A DNA stretch of 64,000 nucleotides from positions 11,658,501 to 11,722,500 of the forward strand of contig OY829539.1 in the NCBI GenBank assembly GCA_963691705.1. The letters run 5' to 3'. The notes below the pieces were generated by a model, which saw only the letters and a list, made by a program, of their open reading frames with translations, did not search any database and was not told the DNA's origin. Shown here one piece after another: positions 10,996 to 23,101 of this stretch (the stretch's first letter is position 1; each line of letters starts with the position of its first letter). The position numbers were made by a program, and so were the translations under genes. The stretch is from Viola odorata. Its lineage: Eukaryota > Streptophyta > Magnoliopsida > Malpighiales > Violaceae.

Positions 10996-13098
10996 GCCCC
11001 TCTCTTCACCATTTCAACACACGAATTGACCCCTAGCAATCTTGCTACTTCTCCCTCATTGATTGATAGCTCATGTAGAGCATCGATCGTCAAAGTTCAA
11101 AGCTTTTTAGTAAGTTGTTCTGCAAGCTTTTCTTCGTTTTCATGCATTTTTCTTCCTTTAATTATTTAAATGTGTTTTTGATCAAATAAATTGTTTATTT
11201 TTATGTCAATAATTCATATGCATGTTGTAGATTAAATACCTGTTTTTAATTTGCTAAATGGTTAGATAAATCATGCGAATTAATTAGTTTTCGGTAATTA
11301 CCATTTTTGTCATTTTTTCGAAATTAAACTCGGTACGATTTAAACTAAAATTCGAGGTTCGTACGATCGAGAAGCCGTCGAGGAGACGAGCATCTCGGTA
11401 CGAAGATTTTTTGAAACAGCCACCTGTGGCCGGACCTTGGCCGCCGACAGTAGCGCCGACGACCAAGGAAGAAGAAGATAAATAGTGTCATGCGTGGGCT
11501 TGGCCCACGCGGAAGAAGGAGGAAAGGTGATGGGCTTGGTCCATCACCATTCTTTTTTATTTTCCTTGGGCCAGGCACTATTCCTGGCCCATTTCTTTGT
11601 TTTTTTTTCAAATTGGGCCCAACCCATCTTCATTTTTCCTAGATCTCGGATCGCGTTTTTATAAAAATATTCGTATGTTCCGTATGATTTTTTTTGTACT
11701 GTCACTTTAATTTTCTGTACTTATCATCTGTTTAAATTCTTCGCACTTTAATTTTTCGCAATTTACTTTCTGCAATTTAAATTCAGTCATTTAATTTACC
11801 GCCTATATGGTCGGTCGCATTTTTAATTCTCGCAAATATCAAATGTTTAATTCTCGCAATATCAACTGTTAATTTCTGCAATCATCAATTGTTTAAATTT
11901 CAGCATAATCATCAACTGCTTTAATTTTCTGCCAATCATCAACTGTTTAATTTCTGCAAATTATCAACTGCTTTAATTTTCTGCAATCGTCAACTGCTTT
12001 AATTTTCTGCAATCATCAACTGTTTAATTTTCTGCAAATCATCAAATCAGCATTTAAATTCTCGCACTCGGCAAATCATCATTTAAATTTCTCGCACTTA
12101 TCAAAACAACATTTATTTTCTGTACGCATCAAATCAGCATTCATTTTCTGCACGCATCAAATCAGTATTTAAATTTTCGTATGCATCAAGTCATTATTTA
12201 AATTCTCGCGTTCATAAATTGCTTATTTATTTTTCGAGCTATCACTCACTCTCATTTTGTAGGTTTAAAATTCAAGCTTCGCTCGAAAGTACGCCTTTCG
12301 TTCCCTTTTATTTATTCAACGCTTTCAGTAAATATTAATCGTACGCATGATATATAGAATTGCTAAAATTAAAATCAACCCACATGAACAACTTGTTTAA
12401 AAACTCGCTTAAAATGCCATGTTCGTTTGATTTTAAATTCCGCTTATATTGACTGCATGTACGTGGTGGCTTTGATCCCACATCAGTTTTATCATTTCAA
12501 AACCTCTCATTTAATTTGTACTCTGCTAAGCTATCCCTGATAGAATCACGTAGTAATTAATTTAATCATGCATAGTCCGATGATGAAATAGAGGGCGCTC
12601 ATTTGGTCTTACGGAAAATTCAGTCCCATCACGCTACGGTTAGGAATAATCGATCGGTCTTGAAAAATGGTAACCCTGTCCGAAAGATTTTTAAAACGGT
12701 AACCCCGTCCAACGATTAATTATTCCTGAACGGTCTCGATCATGGAAAAGATCAAAGTGACGTTTCCTCTAAGGACCCCCTTTCAAAACACATTTTATCA
12801 AAACACCTCTCTCATCAACCGGTAACCATTTTCGGATATGAATCGGGTGCCTAACACCTTCCCGATACCATAATACGACACCGAACCTTTGTCTGGGGTT
12901 CAGACCCCTTTTTGTGCCTTTAGTTTATTTATTTATTTATTTATTTTTTATGCCATGACGATTAAGGTTCCCTAAACCTAGAGACAAAATTAGGGTGGCA
13001 ACTTCATTGCATGTTGCGAGACGTCCTTTTATGCCGAGCATCGTAAGGTCTCAAGTTCGTTGCACACTCGCGAATTTTTTATTTTCGGGGGCGCGACA

Positions 13099-13715
13099 GT
13101 ATGTTGGTTTGCTAATGCTCCTTTGATTTTCCATTGGGATTTTACATTTGCGGTATTTGTTACAATTCAAATAATTGGGAGTTGATGTCAAAATGTGGGA
13201 AGAGGTATTTGAGAGCTGGATTGAAACTACGCAAAACTGCATTTGACTCATGTATGGATTTTTCTGCCAAAAAAGAGGTGCCTTCTAGCCCCCCCTCCCT
13301 TCCGGTTTTATGTATGTATTACTTTGAATTTGTGTTTTATGTCATACCCATTTTCCATTTCCTTGTCGTAGTGATAGTTGTGGTTGGGAAAGAATTCTTT
13401 TATGAGTTTGTGTTTTATGACGCATAGTTGAGTAAGCTTTCCTGAAAGCATAGATCACGTGCCCTTCACTATTTACTTTCTTGTTTACCATCATAAATGG
13501 ACTATACTTATCTATCTTTGTACGAATTCTTATTTTGATAAGTCTTGATTACTCCTTGTTGAGTGTTTCCTTGAATTATGAACGCCTATTGATACTACAG
13601 GCTGTCTCTAATGCTGATAAGCTTTAACGGGATTTTGCCCCAGGCAATGGTTGCATACTTTGTCCTGCTGTAATTTACGTTATCTAATTTTTCAAGATGA
13701 CATTTCTGTTTATAG
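13099..13715. other. Unassigned host sequence beyond the LTR
   Basis: Sequence becomes unique at 13099. No recognisable gene, repeat or transposon end is seen. The short frames at 13051-13427 have no family signature. Confidence 0.4.
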
Positions 13716-14014
13716 GGGACACAGAATCACTTTGGAAAATTGAGAAGTCAAGATCTGAAACAATGAGGCCTCACACAATCATTAGTGGGTTTTCTTGTGC
13801 TAAGGTAATGAATCATCAATCAGCAAGACATTGTCTGATATGCAAAATAGTTCAATGGGTCTAATGCATTATGATATTCTCCTCTTCGGTAAACTTATGC
13901 TCGCCTCTATGTGGAGAGGTGAGGCGCGTTAATCAACTGTGGTTGTTATTGTAGGGTTTAATTGTAGATCATAAGCCTGAAGATGCTGCTGCTGTTATTC
14001 AAGTCCTTAACCAG
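13716..14014 (+). other. Two exon-like fragments of an unidentified host gene
   Basis: Segment 13716-13804 has acceptor TTTATAG and donor AAG/GTAATG. Segment 13955-14014 (60 nt) has acceptor TATTGTAG and donor CAG/GTATCT. Joined in frame they read DTESLWKIEKSRSETMRPHT, then IISGFSCAK, then GLIVDHKPEDAAAVIQVLNQ. The protein-like composition, good splice borders and preserved phase suggest real exons of a gene whose remainder is missing or lies in unrecognised sequence. I do not recognise the family. It is not part of the neighbouring resistance gene. Confidence 0.35.
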
Positions 14015-14481
14015 GTATCTGTGCTATCATGGTTATTCATGCATGAGTACAGTATTTAGACTTTTTACCGAATTTATGTTGCAAGGCTTAGTAGTTGAGA
14101 AAAATTGCTAAATCAACATGCCTCAATTTGTAAATAGTAAATCAACCATTTGAGTTCACTGTCTTACACAATAACTTGATTCGTTGTTCATCATTATAAG
14201 GTTATTTTTATCATGATCCTATGAATTTAATTAAACGAAAGGATGTCATTGACATCGAATGTGATCCACTATGTAAATTCACCACAAATTCATTTCAACT
14301 CTACTAGAGTGGCAAGACACTTGACTGATATTTTGCCATAACTTATTGTTGATAAATTTGAGTGGTTAGATACAGAATATGATACACAACATAGGTTTGC
14401 AAGTAAGAATAAAACATATTATACGAAAATATATTTTAAGTTGCAAAATTAGCATTATAGAAATTTAATACCCCATTTGTT

Positions 14482-14660
14482 GTGGGTTGTGTGAGCTTAG
14501 GTTTCCTTCTTCTGTATTGTTCTTGCTGGTTGTGTGGTTTCATGTTTTTGGTTTGGTTTTTGAGCCTCTTTTTAGGCAGGCTCTAATTCTGGTTTTCTGT
14601 TCAGTGTCATGTTCTTCATGACCTTTATTTAATAAATCCTCTGCTTATTAAAAAAAAAAA
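14482..14660 (+). mobile_element. Poly(A)-tailed retroposon (LINE 3' end or SINE)
   Basis: About 180 bp ending in a run of A is flanked by direct 15-bp repeats AATACCCCATTTGTT at 14467-14481 and 14661-14675. A poly(A) tail plus a target duplication of this length is the mark of target-primed reverse transcription. The body is T/G-rich and resembles truncated plant L1 3' ends. No Pol III boxes were seen, so a 5'-truncated LINE is favoured. Confidence 0.8.
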
Positions 14661-14675
14661 AATACCCCATTTGTT

Positions 14676-15289
14676 CTAAAAATGATGTCGTTTGAGAAGA
14701 AAATGCACAGACCAAAGAAATGATTGTTACATTACCTACTAATTCTTTATCCTCAGTTTGAATTCCATCTCGTGGGGCATCACTTCATGATTGAAATGGA
14801 TGTCACAATTCCCTAAGATGCTTCAGTTGAAACATAAACAAATTTCAAATGCCCAACTCCTCCGATGGTCTTAATGGTTTAAGAAGTATTCCTACTCTAT
14901 CACTCACATCTCTAGAAACAAAGACTTAATCCAGATTTCCTGTCCAGACCACCACAATCTCGCAGATTAGCTACCCGTAAGCCAGACCTATTCAACCTTA
15001 CTCTTTGTAAATTAATTTTAAATTGACCAATCCAAGGAAAGGAGAGTGACATAGATTGATTTCAACTTTAATACATTAGACTTTTTAGAAAAAGATAAAG
15101 CAATATTGGAAAAGATGAAAGCATACCACTTTCACCTTGATAATGTGAAAATGACGAGTATTTCATAACAAAAATTGTAACTATAAGTATACAGTGGAAT
15201 ATCGTGTCATAGCTATAAAATTTTGGTTGGTTTCTAGTCTAAATTTTGGAGAACCCTAATATTTGATACTTTTTGATGTTTTTTTTAGG
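14676..15289. other. AT-rich non-coding stretch upstream of the NB-ARC remnant
   Basis: No TIR exon of the downstream resistance gene and no other gene is seen. The stretch ends in a polypyrimidine run and TTTTTTTTAG at 15289, which serves as the acceptor for the NB-ARC exon. Confidence 0.4.
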
Positions 15290-16824
15290 GATGGAACTGG
15301 ATTTATAGAGAACATTGTCGAGCATGTTTTGAAGAAACTAAAGCGGACGTACCCGGTTCGCACTGCAGGTTTAGTTGGAATTGACATGCGCATTGGAAAA
15401 GTTCTCTCTTTGTATGAAGACTCCATTGAGAAAGTTGTTAGAGTTGGAATGTGGGGCATGAGTGGTATAGGGAAAACAGTGCTTGCTAGTGCTATATTCC
15501 GTAGTATTTCTGCTCGAATTGAGGACTCCTGCTTTATTAAAAATGTTAGGGAAGTCCAACAAAACTATGGTTCAGCTGCTTTATGGAGAAAACTTCTTGG
15601 TGAAATATTAGGTGTGGAATATTTCAATAGAGGCATGCTGACTCGTGGGGCTACAGTAAGGAAAAGGCTTCAAAGGGCAAAGGTTTTTGTTGTTTTTGAT
15701 GATGTGTATGAGTTGTTCCTCACAGAATTCGGGCAGCTGTTAGATGATGGCTTATTTGGAGAAGGAAGCAAAGTTCTCGTTACAAGTAGGAACCGACAAG
15801 TCCTTAGGCATTTAGTTGACAAAAGAATATGCCGTTGAAGGACTGAATTTATATGAAGGTTTTAAACTGCTATATAAAGGTCTTAAACTGCATGCCATCC
15901 ATGGAAACCAACCCCGATTCAATTACTAGGAGATGGCAGAAAAAGTGATACACTACACAGAAGGCAATTCGTTGTGGATACACTGCAAATTAGTTTCGAC
16001 GCCCTAAGTCCAACTGAGAAGGGTGTATTTCTTAATATTGCATGTTTCTTTAGGGGCGAGAACAAAGAATATACCACAAATTTTAGACCATTGTTATTGT
16101 TATACTGTGGATAGTGTTAGAATTAATCTCTTTGATAAATGTCTTATAACTATATCCCATGACAACCGCTTACACATGAGTGATTTGATGCAAGATATGG
16201 GATGGAAGACTGTGAGTAGAGAAATCTACTGATCCCGGAGCTCATAGCAGATTACATGATCAATCGGATGTCAGGCAAGTATTAACAAAGAAAAAGGTAA
16301 GACTCAACAGTCAATTTCTCTCATCAACAGATGTGATCTTGTCATGTTTTAGTGAACACGGACTAATTTTTGTTGGGCTCATTATTAGAGTACTGGAGCG
16401 GTTCGTAGCATAATTTTTAATCTATCTCAAGTAAAAGAGATTCTTTTTTTGGGAATGTGATGCTTTTCAATTGCTCAAAATCTTCGGTGAGGATGCTATG
16501 GTGCGCTTTTCTGACAATGATCTTCAATTTTTGCCTGATACACTGAGGTATCTCTACTGGCAAGCATTCCCTTTGATGTCTTTGCCATCGACTTTTCATG
16601 TCGAAAACCTTGTTGAGCTCAGTCTACCACATAGTAGCATTGGACGACTTTGGACAGGAGTAAAGGTATGGTTTAAATAGCTCCTTCCATTCCATATAAA
16701 ATTTCGCAGTTACGTTAGCTAACTATGCTTTTCTTTCCAACATTTGGTATCAGCATCCCGTAAATTTAATACGGCTTAACTTCGAAGGCTGCAGAAATTT
16801 GATTGAAATTCCCGATCTATCTAG

Positions 16825-17523
16825 CAGGGATGGCAATGGGTACCCATACCCACATATCCGCCCATAATCATACCCGCAATTGCGGGGATGGATAATACCC
16901 GCATTTATAATTGCGGGTATGGGTATATCCATACCCGTAACATACCCGCAAAATGCCTCTCTCCTTTCTCCTCTCTCTCTCTTCTCCTCTCTCTTTCTCA
17001 TCTTTTTTTATTTTTCTCCCGTAATAAAAACTCAATCTTTTCCTTAATGCTTGAACAAAATAAATTAAAAATTACAAAAGTATAATCTTCATTTTAAGAT
17101 GAGTAATTACATATCCATTTTTCATATTTTTCTTAATCTTTTATAAATGGGTTTTTTCTTCATCAAATTGTTTAAATATATTTTGAATTAATTTAGAAGT
17201 TTATTAAGTGAAATAATTAATAAGTATAAATGAGTTTTTTTAATCAAATTATTTAAATATATTTTGAATTAATTTAGAAGTTTATTAAGTGAAATAATTA
17301 ATAAGTATAAATGAGTTTTTTTTAATCAAATTATTTAAATATATTTTGAATTAATTTAGAAGTTTATTAAGTGAAATAATTAATAAGTAAATGTAATTGG
17401 ATATCCATTACATATCCAATTGGGTAATGGGTATAGTGGGTATGGATAATAATGGATATTTAATTGCGGGTATGAGTGGATATTTATCTATACCCGCCCA
17501 TACCCGCATAATTGTCATCCCTA
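16825..17523. mobile_element. Non-autonomous hAT-like MITE in the LRR exon
   Basis: 699 bp starting CAGGGATGGCAAT and ending ATTGTCATCCCTA, with inverted subterminal GGGTATGGGTA / TACCCGCCCATACCC tracts. It is flanked by the 8-bp duplication CTATCTAG at 16817-16824 and 17524-17531. It carries no coding capacity; the minus-strand frame at 16750-17001 is a product of the subterminal repeat. Confidence 0.9.
17161..17395 (+). repeat. ~82-bp tandem repeat inside the MITE, 3 copies
   Basis: Three head-to-tail copies of an AT-rich unit running from ATCAAATTATTTAAATATA through GAAATAATTAATAAGTA. It accounts for most of the MITE's interior. Confidence 0.8.
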
Positions 17524-18021
17524 CTATCTAGTGCCAAAAACAATGAGGAAATTTATCTAAACGGTTGTTCTAGTTTACTAACTCTTCATCCGTCTATTCA
17601 ATCTCTCAACAAGCTTCGAGTCCTAAAATTCGACAACGGTTAAAAGCTAAGCAATCTTTCCCAACTGTTTGTACTTCTTTGTGTTATGTTGTGTTGTGGT
17701 TGTTGTATCATGTTGTAGAGTGGTTTTTGTGTTGAGAATAAAGGAAACTCTTTGATAATTTGATTTTTCATTAATTGTGAGGAGATGACTGTTGAGTGCT
17801 TCTCGGACAATTATAAATGCTATTTATTTTTAAAAAAATTGATTGTATTATTAATTATTATTGTAATATTAGGAATTGAACTTATAATTTATGTTATAAA
17901 AACGATGTGCTATTTATTTATTTAGTATTCGTTGATCTATAAATGGGTTGAGTGAATTCTGATCTCTTATACTTCTATTTCTTAATTTATTTTTATATTT
18001 CTTAAAATTTTCACTTACTCT

Positions 18022-19622
18022 TAGGGGTGTAACCGATCCGGTTTTGGGTTTAGAACCGGACTGAACCGGATAGTTCGGTCCGGTTCTGGTTTTTTTTTAT
18101 ATATATAATTCCTTAAATCCAACCAGTCCAGCCCATCACCAGAAGCGGCCCAAGAAGCAGCCAAGCTCCAGCAGCTCTCCCCAAAACCTGTTGTAAAGGA
18201 AGTAATGCGTGGGAGGGGATTCAAACCCCCTCCCTTTAGCATAGAAATAAAAATTTTAACCACTGAAGCAAACGAAACTTTTGATAAATATTGCATATAT
18301 ATAGTTATATATACATATATATTTGGAATGAGTTTCTCATGAATTTATAAATGAAACTCTTATAATATATTTTTTTCTATTGACAAGATTTGAATTTGAA
18401 CCATATTTAATTTATTAAAAAATATAATAAATTAATATTTAAAAAAATCATGCTACATATCATTAATTGTCATTAAAAATTACAAGAATATAAGTTACAT
18501 TTCGCGATTTATTCATAACGTTATTTATCAAGAATAAATAACTTGTGAAAGCCAAAGTTAGTTTTTAACTTTTTGTACGATGTGTCAAGATTAATATCAT
18601 CTTTCAATTAACTATTTTCAATTGATCTATAGTCTAATATATAAAACCACGACTCCTTGAAAGTTTTTTTTCCTCTTAATTCAATATCTTATTATTTTTT
18701 TAAAATCCAATTATACAACACACATGTTTCATTTGATATTTTTATGACTTGTTTGGTTGCCCGTAATGAACCACAAGAAATGTGAATGGATACAATGGAG
18801 GTAGGGAGTGAGAATTATGGAGTATGTCTTAATGTGTTTAGTATCCTACCACTAGAAATGAGAATATAAAAGTTTGAATGACTCATTATTTTGATTTGGT
18901 ATAAATGACAAAGATTGAGAAAATGAAAGTAAATTTCTATTTTACTTTTTATTTGCATGGAATCATTATTATATATATTTAATAATAAAAATCATTGATT
19001 ATATTATTGAATAATTTACATATAAATTTATTGAATAAAATATAAATATTATATTTCACATGAAAATATCAGTCAAATATTGTATAAAAAATCATTAAAT
19101 TAATTATAAATTAAAAAATTATTAGCTAACTATTATAAACAAATAATTAAAATTTTTAATATTTTAAATCTTCATAAAAGTTAATAAATAATGAGATTTA
19201 TCCTTTAGTCACACTTGGTGTTTGTGAAATTAAACTATTTACACCTTTTTGTATCCAATTTAAAATATATACCATTTATTTTGTGGAGATAAATAAAAAA
19301 AATTAAAAAAAAATTAATGAAGCCGCCACAAAAGGAAAAATAATTTAGAGATGGAACTTAACCTTTTGCCACTGAGCCAAAGTGTTAACTTGATGTAAAT
19401 ATTCATATACAAATAATTATATATATAAATATATATAAAAATTTCCGGTTCTCCAGGTTCTATGGTTCGGTTTACGGGTTTTGACAGTAGCAAAACCGGA
19501 CAGAACCGGAAATCTTCAGTTCTTCTTGGGACTGAACCAGACTGAACCGAAAATTTTCAGTTCGGTCCGATTCGGTACAAAATACTCCGGTTCCGGTTCA
19601 ATCCGGTTTTCTTACACCGCTA
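18022..19622. mobile_element. Non-autonomous hAT element (1.6 kb) in triplication unit 1
   Basis: Ends TAGGGGTGTAACC and TTACACCGCTA, with GAACCGG-rich subterminal clusters like those of the autonomous-length element at 4713-10099. The flanks are CTTACTCT (18014-18021) and CTTGCCCT (19623-19630). The paralogous empty site at 26757-26764 reads CTTGCTCT, from which each flank differs by one base, confirming an 8-bp target duplication. No transposase frame. A tRNA-like segment with GGTTTGAATCCC lies on the minus strand near 18190-18275. Confidence 0.9.
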
Positions 19623-20408
19623 CTTGCCCTTACTCATTTACCTAATAGTTATTCGGTATATTTAAAAATATTCAATTACAAAAGATAGAAAATTATCATT
19701 TTATTTTTTATTTTTTATAGGTGTTTCCAAGTCTCTACTCGTAGTATATTTTCTATCATAATAAGTTATATATCCAGTGGTAGAAAATTAATCATCTAAT
19801 CCTTTAAGTCTTGTTAACCATTGGCAACCATTGGTATGAGTTTTTATTTCATGAAGAAATATTTTTACAAATTATTCTACAATAGTGCTTGACGTTAAAT
19901 CATTTAAATTACACCTGCAATAATGTGTCAAACTTCAAACAACAACGGTGACATTTATAGAAATGTCAAAAATGAAAGACAATCGCTTTAGTTGATATAG
20001 TGATCTTCCTAGTAGTCTTTTTTTTTTTTATGTTTCTCATACAATTTTTTTTTTTATAAATTTCCTAAAAGTTCAATTGTTTTTGATTTAACCCTTCATA
20101 TTTATAATTTACATCCTAAAATTTTAAATTCCTTTATAATAATTTTTTTATTTAATATTTCATCTGTTGAATTTTTTTCCCACGCTCTCGTCATTTTTTT
20201 TTCTTCTATTTCTTTCCTAATAAGAAAATTGTTACGTTACTAGCTTGCCACCATAAGCCACATCTTTCTTCGAACTATGAACCCGTTGTTATGACACACA
20301 CCTTGCTTCATTCCATGTTATACTATACACCTTTCCTCTCTTTTTTCTTGTTAAATATAGCATAGCTCCTTAAAATGAGGTTGGCACCACCGACCGCACA
20401 CCACACAC

Positions 20409-21655
20409 TAGGGCTGATCAAATGACCCGCCCAACCCGCCAAAACTGCCAACCCGAACCGACCCGACCCGACAAAAGTTAAAAAACCGCCAACTCGCCCA
20501 TGTACAGATACATAACCGACCCGCTAATTTAATGGCGGGTCGGTTCGCGGGTCAATTTTGTATATATTGCAAAATAACCGACCCGACCCGACCCTAACCC
20601 AAACCCTAAGTATATATACATCTCTTTCTCATTTTTTCATTCATTAGCCGCTGCCTATTTTTCTTTTCTCCTCTTTTCTTCCTTCTTTCTTCTTCCTCAC
20701 TCTCCCTCTCCAAACAAACAATCACAAACCCATCTCTCCGTGAATCTCAAACCCGATCTCTTCACCCTCTCCGCCTCCTCCAGCTACACACCATCATCTA
20801 CTCTGGCCTCCTCACCATCTTCCTCTTCCTCTTCCCCTTCCCCTTCCCCGCTCGCAATTTCTCCTCCCTACCGTCGCGCCTTCTCCGTCTCACCACCCTT
20901 CTGCACTTCCTCCTCGGTTGGCTCCTCCGTCTCCTCTACTGGATCCGCCCCTACGGTTACAATATTGTTTTGTGAACAATCAATTAATTTGTAATTTTTT
21001 TTTTATTTGCTCGGATGTTTCCTCGTATTGTTTTAATGTTAATTTATGTTTAATACTAAATTTATGTTCAATTTGTGGGTTTTGTTGTTCTGGATCTGAG
21101 GTTTGGTGTTGATGTTAATTTGAATGATATTTTATTTCTCTGGTTATTAATTCGTATGAGTTAGATCTAGATTTGATTTTTTCTGTTATTGATTCGATTT
21201 TTTCTTGTAAAGTTAGATCTAGATTTAAGAAAAGTTTATCATGGTGGAGGTTTATAGATCTGATAAAAAGATCTAGTTTTTTGTATGATAAAAAGTTAGA
21301 TCTGTTATTTGGTTTTGATTTTGATTTGGATGGCTAGATATTTTTGTTTCTGTTTAGGGTTTGTTGGAGGAAGAAGAAGATGAGATGTTTTTGTTTTAGG
21401 TTTGTTAGGTTTGGCTGATAGGCTCAGCCCAGTTGGAGGAAAGAAAGTTTGAGTTTTTTTTTGTTAAGACCGGCCCATTATTTTAGGCCCAGAAATATAA
21501 CCGCCAACCCGCTGATAACCGATCCGACCCGCCACACCGGCAAAACCCGCGGTTATATGTACCTATAACCGACCCGAACCGACCCGCTTAATTTTGGGCT
21601 GGTCGGTGGCGGGTTGGGTTTATAACCGATCCGACCCGACCCGTGAACACCCCTA
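20409..21655. mobile_element. Non-autonomous hAT element (1.25 kb) upstream of PRISE copy 1
   Basis: Begins TAGGGCTGATC and ends GTGAACACCCCTA, flanked by CCACACAC at 20401-20408 and 21656-21663. Both ends carry AACCGACCCGACCC clusters, a different motif from the ACCGGxxC family. The interior (20640-20960) is C/T-rich with a short Ser/Pro-rich frame that has no domain. It inserted about 90 bp upstream of the copy 1 TATA box. Confidence 0.88.
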
Positions 21656-21741
21656 CCACACACCACACACTAGCTATCCTCTGATACACACCACACACTA
21701 TACACACCACACACTAGCTATCCTCTGATACCATAGTTGTC

Positions 21742-21749
21742 TATAAATA
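21742..21749 (+). promoter_or_regulatory. TATA box of PRISE copy 1
   Basis: TATAAATA in TTGTCTATAAATAGG, about 240 bp upstream of the ATG. It corresponds exactly to the copy 2 box at 24791. Confidence 0.65.
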
Positions 21750-21986
21750 GGATTGAATTTTACTTGTATTAGCAACCAAGCAATCAAGCAATAACAATAA
21801 TCCTTTCCATCGTTCATTTGCTTCAACATTTTTACAACATATTATTACTATTGTATTGTTTTATTCTACTAGTATTAATATTAATTTATTATCTTCAGCC
21901 AGTGATTTTGACTTTGTAACATAATAAATTATAATAAAAAATCACATCACCACTTTTATCTTGCTCTTTTCTTCTCCTCTCCTACC

Positions 21987-23101
21987 ATGAAAAAGCAAAA
22001 ATCCCCAGAAATTAACGTGGCACTCATTGTTGGTGTTACGGGCATGGCTGGATTGAGCTTAGCTGAGGCTCTAAAAGAGCCCAATGCCTTAGGTGGGTCG
22101 TGGCGAGTTTACGGAGCAGCAAGACGGCCCAAGCCCGATTGGTTTCCCTCCACAACCACGGATCTTTACATCACCTTCGACGCTACAAGCTTTGACGACA
22201 CGCAGCAGAAGCTATCTCTCGTAGCCCACTAGGTAACCCATGTCTTTTGGGTCGCAATCCAAGTTGGTGAGAGTGAAGAAGCTAACATCAAACTGAACGC
22301 AACCATGCTAAACAATGTCCTAAATGTCTTGAAATCTGTTGGATCCTCACGTCTGGCCCACCTCACCCTCCAAACGGGCACCAGTCACTATATGGCCCCA
22401 CTCCAAAGGCTAGAAGTCAATGACCCAACCTTCATTAAGAGGTACGACACGTCATTCCATGAATATCTGCCCCGAGTTCCATACCTGAACTTCTACTACG
22501 CGCTTGAAGACCTCGTGAATTCGCACGCGCCGACGGTGGGATTATCTTACACCGTTCATCGTCCGTCTATTATAATAGGCGCCTCGACACGGAGCGTGTA
22601 CAACGCGCTCCTCACTCTGGCCGTGTACGCTACAATATGTCGACACCAGGGATCGTCGTTCAAGTACTTTAGTACCCGGTACACGTGGGAGCACTTCTGT
22701 GACATGTCGGATGCGCGCGTGCTTGCCCAACAACACATATGGGCAACAACAAGCGGTAAGGCTAAGAACGAGGCAGTTAATTGCAGTAATGGAGATGTTT
22801 TTACCTGGAAAAGTCTATGGAAAGTGTTGTGTGAGGTGTTTGAGGATGAGTTCGTGCCGTTCGAAGAGGACGATGAAGAGCTGGATGTCGTTGGAATAAA
22901 ACGGAAAGGAATGGGCTGTGCAAGACGAAACTGGAGGAGATCACGTGTTTTGACGCGCTTCATGCGGTGCTGCATTTTCCGTTCCAGCATGTTTCTAGCA
23001 TGAACAAGAGTCGGGAATTTGGGTTTTATGGTCATGTGGACACACTCAAGAGTGTTAGGATGTGGGTGGGTAGATTAAGAGATATGAAAGTTATACCCTA
23101 G
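21987..23101 (+). pseudogene. PRISE / progesterone 5-beta-reductase-like, copy 1 (broken)
   Basis: Intronless paralogue of the gene at 25027. CAG has become TAG at about 22230 (the frame stops after LVAH), and a 28-nt deletion at about 22909 changes frame before the C terminus. The length from ATG to the ancestral stop is 1115 nt against 1143 in copies 2 and 3, exactly the 28-nt deletion. Retained motifs: Rossmann GVTGMAG, LQTGTSHYMAP, NFYYALED and VHRPSIIIGAS. A hAT element sits in its upstream region. A truncated 81-residue product at most. Confidence 0.92.

Larger units (their letters stand above)
1..13098 (+). mobile_element. TAT/Ogre-like non-coding LTR retrotransposon, 3' part (element 1)
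   Basis: Only the 3' part of the internal region and the 3' LTR are in the window. The internal part (1-4653) has no gag, protease, reverse transcriptase or integrase frame. It is built from purine-rich DNA and several tandem arrays. A polypurine tract at about 4636-4653 is followed by an LTR starting TGTTGATACTCG. Positions 600-830 align by eye with 43230-43440 of the second element of this type, and the end of the LTR (12830-13000) aligns with 38840-39010, so both belong to one family. The lineage call rests on the second element's primer site and on the known habit of TAT/Ogre elements of carrying tandem repeats upstream of the 3' LTR. The element looks like a LARD, mobilised in trans if at all. 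Confidence 0.7.
4654..13098 (+). repeat. 3' LTR of element 1, split by a hAT element
   Basis: The LTR starts TGTTGATACTCG at 4654 and ends GGGGGCGCGACA at 13098 (TG...CA). Removing the hAT element and one target copy leaves about 3050 bp. The 10100-13098 part has a TATA box near 10987 and a degenerate ~22-bp TCAACTGTTTAATTTTCTGCAA-like array at about 11720-12200. It ends in a region shared with the other TAT-like LTRs (GGTGCCTAACACCTTCCCGA, then CCTAAACCTAGA). The 5' LTR is outside the window, so the TSD cannot be tested. Minor frames at 10933 and 11284-11611 are not supported as genes. Confidence 0.75.
15290..17643 (+). pseudogene. TIR-class NB-ARC-LRR (TNL) resistance gene remnant
   Basis: Signature motifs in order: linker GIDMRIGKVLSLY; P-loop GMWGMSGIGKT (near 15450); kinase-2 VFVVFDDV, ending in D rather than the CNL-type W; RNBS-B GSKVLVTSRN; ARC2 VDTLQISFDALSPTEKGVFLN and IACFF; an MHD-like LHMSDLMQDMGW; and the NB-LRR junction LRYLYWQAFPLMSLPS...NLVELSLPHSSIGRLW. 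Lesions: a frameshift at about 15830 (the frame stops after DKRICR); a deletion near 15980 that removes the GLPLA-type segment between EGNS and VDTLQ; a frameshift near 16060; stops near 16230 and 16460; and a MITE at 16825-17523 within the LRR exon. The LRR resumes as YLNGCSSLLTLHPSIQSLNKL and ends at about 17643. No TIR exon is present. Non-functional. Confidence 0.9.

Noticed and set aside
16748..16754. TGGTATCAG primer-site-like string
   Set aside because: It forms the splice acceptor before an LRR exon; no LTR is adjacent.
22556..23035. Long minus-strand frames opposite the PRISE genes (also 25596-26012 and 28660-29076)
   Set aside because: Antisense shadows; they recur in all three copies because the sense sequence is conserved, and they show no domain.
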